A program made the position numbers and the translations under genes. Source: Alphaproteobacteria bacterium UBA3307 (GTDB lineage Bacteria > Pseudomonadota > Alphaproteobacteria > RF32 > CAG-239). Taken from it: a stretch of 6,008 nt of DNA. Positions within the stretch are counted from its first letter, which is position 1, and the number at the start of each line of letters is the position of its first letter. The notes beneath the pieces are model-generated. The model made no database searches. It had not been told where the DNA came from and saw nothing but the letters and a program-made list of their open reading frames with translations. Of the stretch, positions 4,361 to 6,008 are shown piece by piece. The stretch lies in the NCBI GenBank assembly GCA_002361365.1, contig DEST01000028.1, positions 1 through 6,008 of the forward strand, read 5' to 3'.

Positions 4361-6008
4361 AGACCATAGCCTGTTCAAACTCAAGATTTTGTGCCGCTTC
4401 ACGCATCAGTTTAGTCAGTTCTTTAATCTTTTTATCAATATTACGGACTTTTTCCACATCCTGCGTATCGGTCTTTACAAAGTCGGTTTCGGTCATTTCT
4501 TTCAAGGTTGAGGAAATACTTTTCTTAATGGTTTGCGGTGTAATGCCGTTAGCTATGTTGTATTGTGATTGCTTTTGGCGGCGACGATTGGTTTCATCAA
4601 GTGCAATCTTAATAGAGTCCGTAATTTTGTCGGCATAAAGAATAACGCGTCCTTCGGCATTACGTGCGGCGCGCCCGATGGTTTGAATAAGCGAACGGGT
4701 AGAGCGTAAAAAGCCTTCTTTGTCGGCATCCAAAATCGCTACCAGTGAACATTCCGGAATATCCAAGCCCTCGCGCAACAGGTTGATTCCGACCAAAACA
4801 TCAAACTTGCCGAGGCGTAAATCACGGATTATCTCAATGCGCTCCAGTGTTTCAATATCCGAATGCATATAGCGCACTTTTACCCCGTTTTCGCTCAGGT
4901 ATTCGGTTAAGTCTTCCGCCATTTTTTTAGTTAAAGTCGTTACCAACACGCGCTCGCCTTTGGCCGCGGTTTTGCGGCATTCTTCCATCAAATCATCTAC
5001 CTGATTTTCCACCGGACGTACAATGCACAGCGGGTCGGTCAAGCCGGTAGGGCGGATGACTTGCTCAGAGAATACACCTTTGCTTTGTTCCAATTCCCAA
5101 TCGCCGGGGGTTGCGGAAACAAAGATGGTTTGCGGGCGCATTTTATCCCATTCTTCAAACTTGAGCGGGCGGTTGTCCAAACATGACGGCAAGCGGAACC
5201 CATATTCCGAAAGCGTGGTTTTGCGATTGCGGTCGCCGCGATACATAGCGCCGATTTGCGGAACGGCAATATGGCTTTCATCAATAAAGAGCAGGGCGTT
5301 TTTCGGAAAATATTCAAACAAGGTCGGCGGCGGTTCTCCGGGAGCGCGTCCTGTTAAGTAGCGAGAATAGTTTTCGATACCTTTGCAGTGACCGGTAGTG
5401 TCAATCATTTCTAAATCAAAGCTGGTCCGTTGTTCCAAACGCTGTGCTTCAAGCAACTTGTTCTCGGCATTAAATTCCTTGAGGCGGATTTCTAAATCTT
5501 CTTTGATGTGTGTCATTGCCTGCGAAAGTGCCGGACGCGGCGTAACGTAGTGATTTGCCGGATATACCGTGATTTCTTGCAACTGCCTTGTTTTTTTGCC
5601 GGTTAAGACATCAAATTCGTATATTTCTTCAATTTCGTCACCGAAAAACGACACTCGCCAAGCGCGGTCTTCATAGTGTGCCGGAAAAATATCGAGCGTA
5701 TCACCGTTGACGCGGAAGGTGGAGCGTACGAAGTTGACGGTGCAGCGTTCATACAGCAAATTTGCCAGTTGTTTGTTGATTTCGTGAATATCAATCACAT
5801 CGCCTACTTTGAGCGTAAACACCATCGCCGAATAAGATTCCATACTGCCCAAGCCGTAAATGCACGAAACCGAGGCAACAATAATCACGTCTTTTTCTTC
5901 CAAAACATTACGGGTGGCACCGTGGCGCATACGGTCAATTTGTTCATTGATGGCGGAATCTTTTTCAATATAGGTGTCGGTTTTCGGAATATAGGCTTCC
6001 GGCTGATA
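4311..6008 (-). CDS. uvrB: Excinuclease ABC subunit B (UvrB), N-terminus outside window
   Basis: The minus-strand frame is open from the right edge to TAA at 4311-4313, giving 565 visible residues of a protein usually about 670-720 long. The missing N-terminus should hold the Walker A motif. Visible in order (residues counted from the edge): YQPEAYIPKTDTYIEKDSA (1-19), the VSCIYGLG block (47-54), FIDESH (241-246, Walker B/helicase motif II), FVSATPGDWE (296-305), the C-terminal helicase half with GINLLREGLDIPE (407-419) and QTIGRAARN (442-450), and a UVR motif (about 525-560, ELTKLMREAAQNLEFEQAM onward) that contacts UvrC. UvrB loads with UvrA on DNA lesions, verifies damage and recruits UvrC for dual incision in nucleotide excision repair. 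All visible motifs are intact, so it is probably functional. Its last 50 nt recur at 2717-2766. The methyltransferase gene follows 10 nt downstream. Confidence 0.97.
   Translation of the reverse strand, partial: YQPEAYIPKTDTYIEKDSAINEQIDRMRHGATRNVLEEKDVIIVASVSCIYGLGSMESYSAMVFTLKVGDVIDIHEINKQLANLLYERCTVNFVRSTFRVNGDTLDIFPAHYEDRAWRVSFFGDEIEEIYEFDVLTGKKTRQLQEITVYPANHYVTPRPALSQAMTHIKEDLEIRLKEFNAENKLLEAQRLEQRTSFDLEMIDTTGHCKGIENYSRYLTGRAPGEPPPTLFEYFPKNALLFIDESHIAVPQIGAMYRGDRNRKTTLSEYGFRLPSCLDNRPLKFEEWDKMRPQTIFVSATPGDWELEQSKGVFSEQVIRPTGLTDPLCIVRPVENQVDDLMEECRKTAAKGERVLVTTLTKKMAEDLTEYLSENGVKVRYMHSDIETLERIEIIRDLRLGKFDVLVGINLLREGLDIPECSLVAILDADKEGFLRSTRSLIQTIGRAARNAEGRVILYADKITDSIKIALDETNRRRQKQSQYNIANGITPQTIKKSISSTLKEMTETDFVKTDTQDVEKVRNIDKKIKELTKLMREAAQNLEFEQAMVYRDQLKELEALALKNM

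Overview
The window reads as a chromosomal segment of a Gram-negative bacterium, most likely an alphaproteobacterium of moderate to low GC with very AT-rich intergenic DNA. The trmD-rplS order, the alphaproteobacterial style of the ParC tail and the prepilin N-terminus (GRSMVEMLGVLAIIGVLSV) recall uncultivated gut Alphaproteobacteria such as the RF32/Rs-D84 groups. That placement comes from memory of those sequences and is tentative.

Left part (1-722, + strand): the last 57 codons of trmD, then rplS (ribosomal protein L19) and a strong intrinsic terminator. This is the end of the usual rpsP-rimM-trmD-rplS translation operon. A second, opposite-facing terminator follows immediately and serves the convergent gene.

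Middle part (746-2621): a minus-strand YdcF/DUF218-like gene is divergent from a small plus-strand transcription unit with a good sigma70-type promoter, a 48-codon ORF and a terminator. The -35 boxes of the two divergent promoters lie in the arms of a perfect 14-bp inverted repeat, suggesting shared control. The small unit's terminator is bidirectional and also closes the next minus-strand gene, a type IV pilin-like (PilS-like) secreted subunit.

Right part (2717-6008): a rearranged mosaic. The intact end of uvrB (minus strand, running off the right edge) is followed 10 nt later by an AT-rich SAM-dependent methyltransferase gene whose ribosome binding site overlaps the uvrB stop codon. Beyond it lie a possible out-of-frame 3' scrap of another minus-strand gene and a promoterless plus-strand 3' end of parC (about 167 codons, open to its natural stop). 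The parC tail is fused at its broken 5' end to a second, diverged copy of the last 50 nt of uvrB. The copies match at 44 of 50 positions and differ mostly at synonymous sites. The simplest reading is that DNA from a relative entered by homologous exchange inside uvrB and was joined on the other side through a short GGTCGCGGT match between parC and uvrB, leaving the old uvrB tail behind. This junction is the most notable feature of the window. No phage, CRISPR, IS transposase, integrase, tRNA or rRNA gene was seen.
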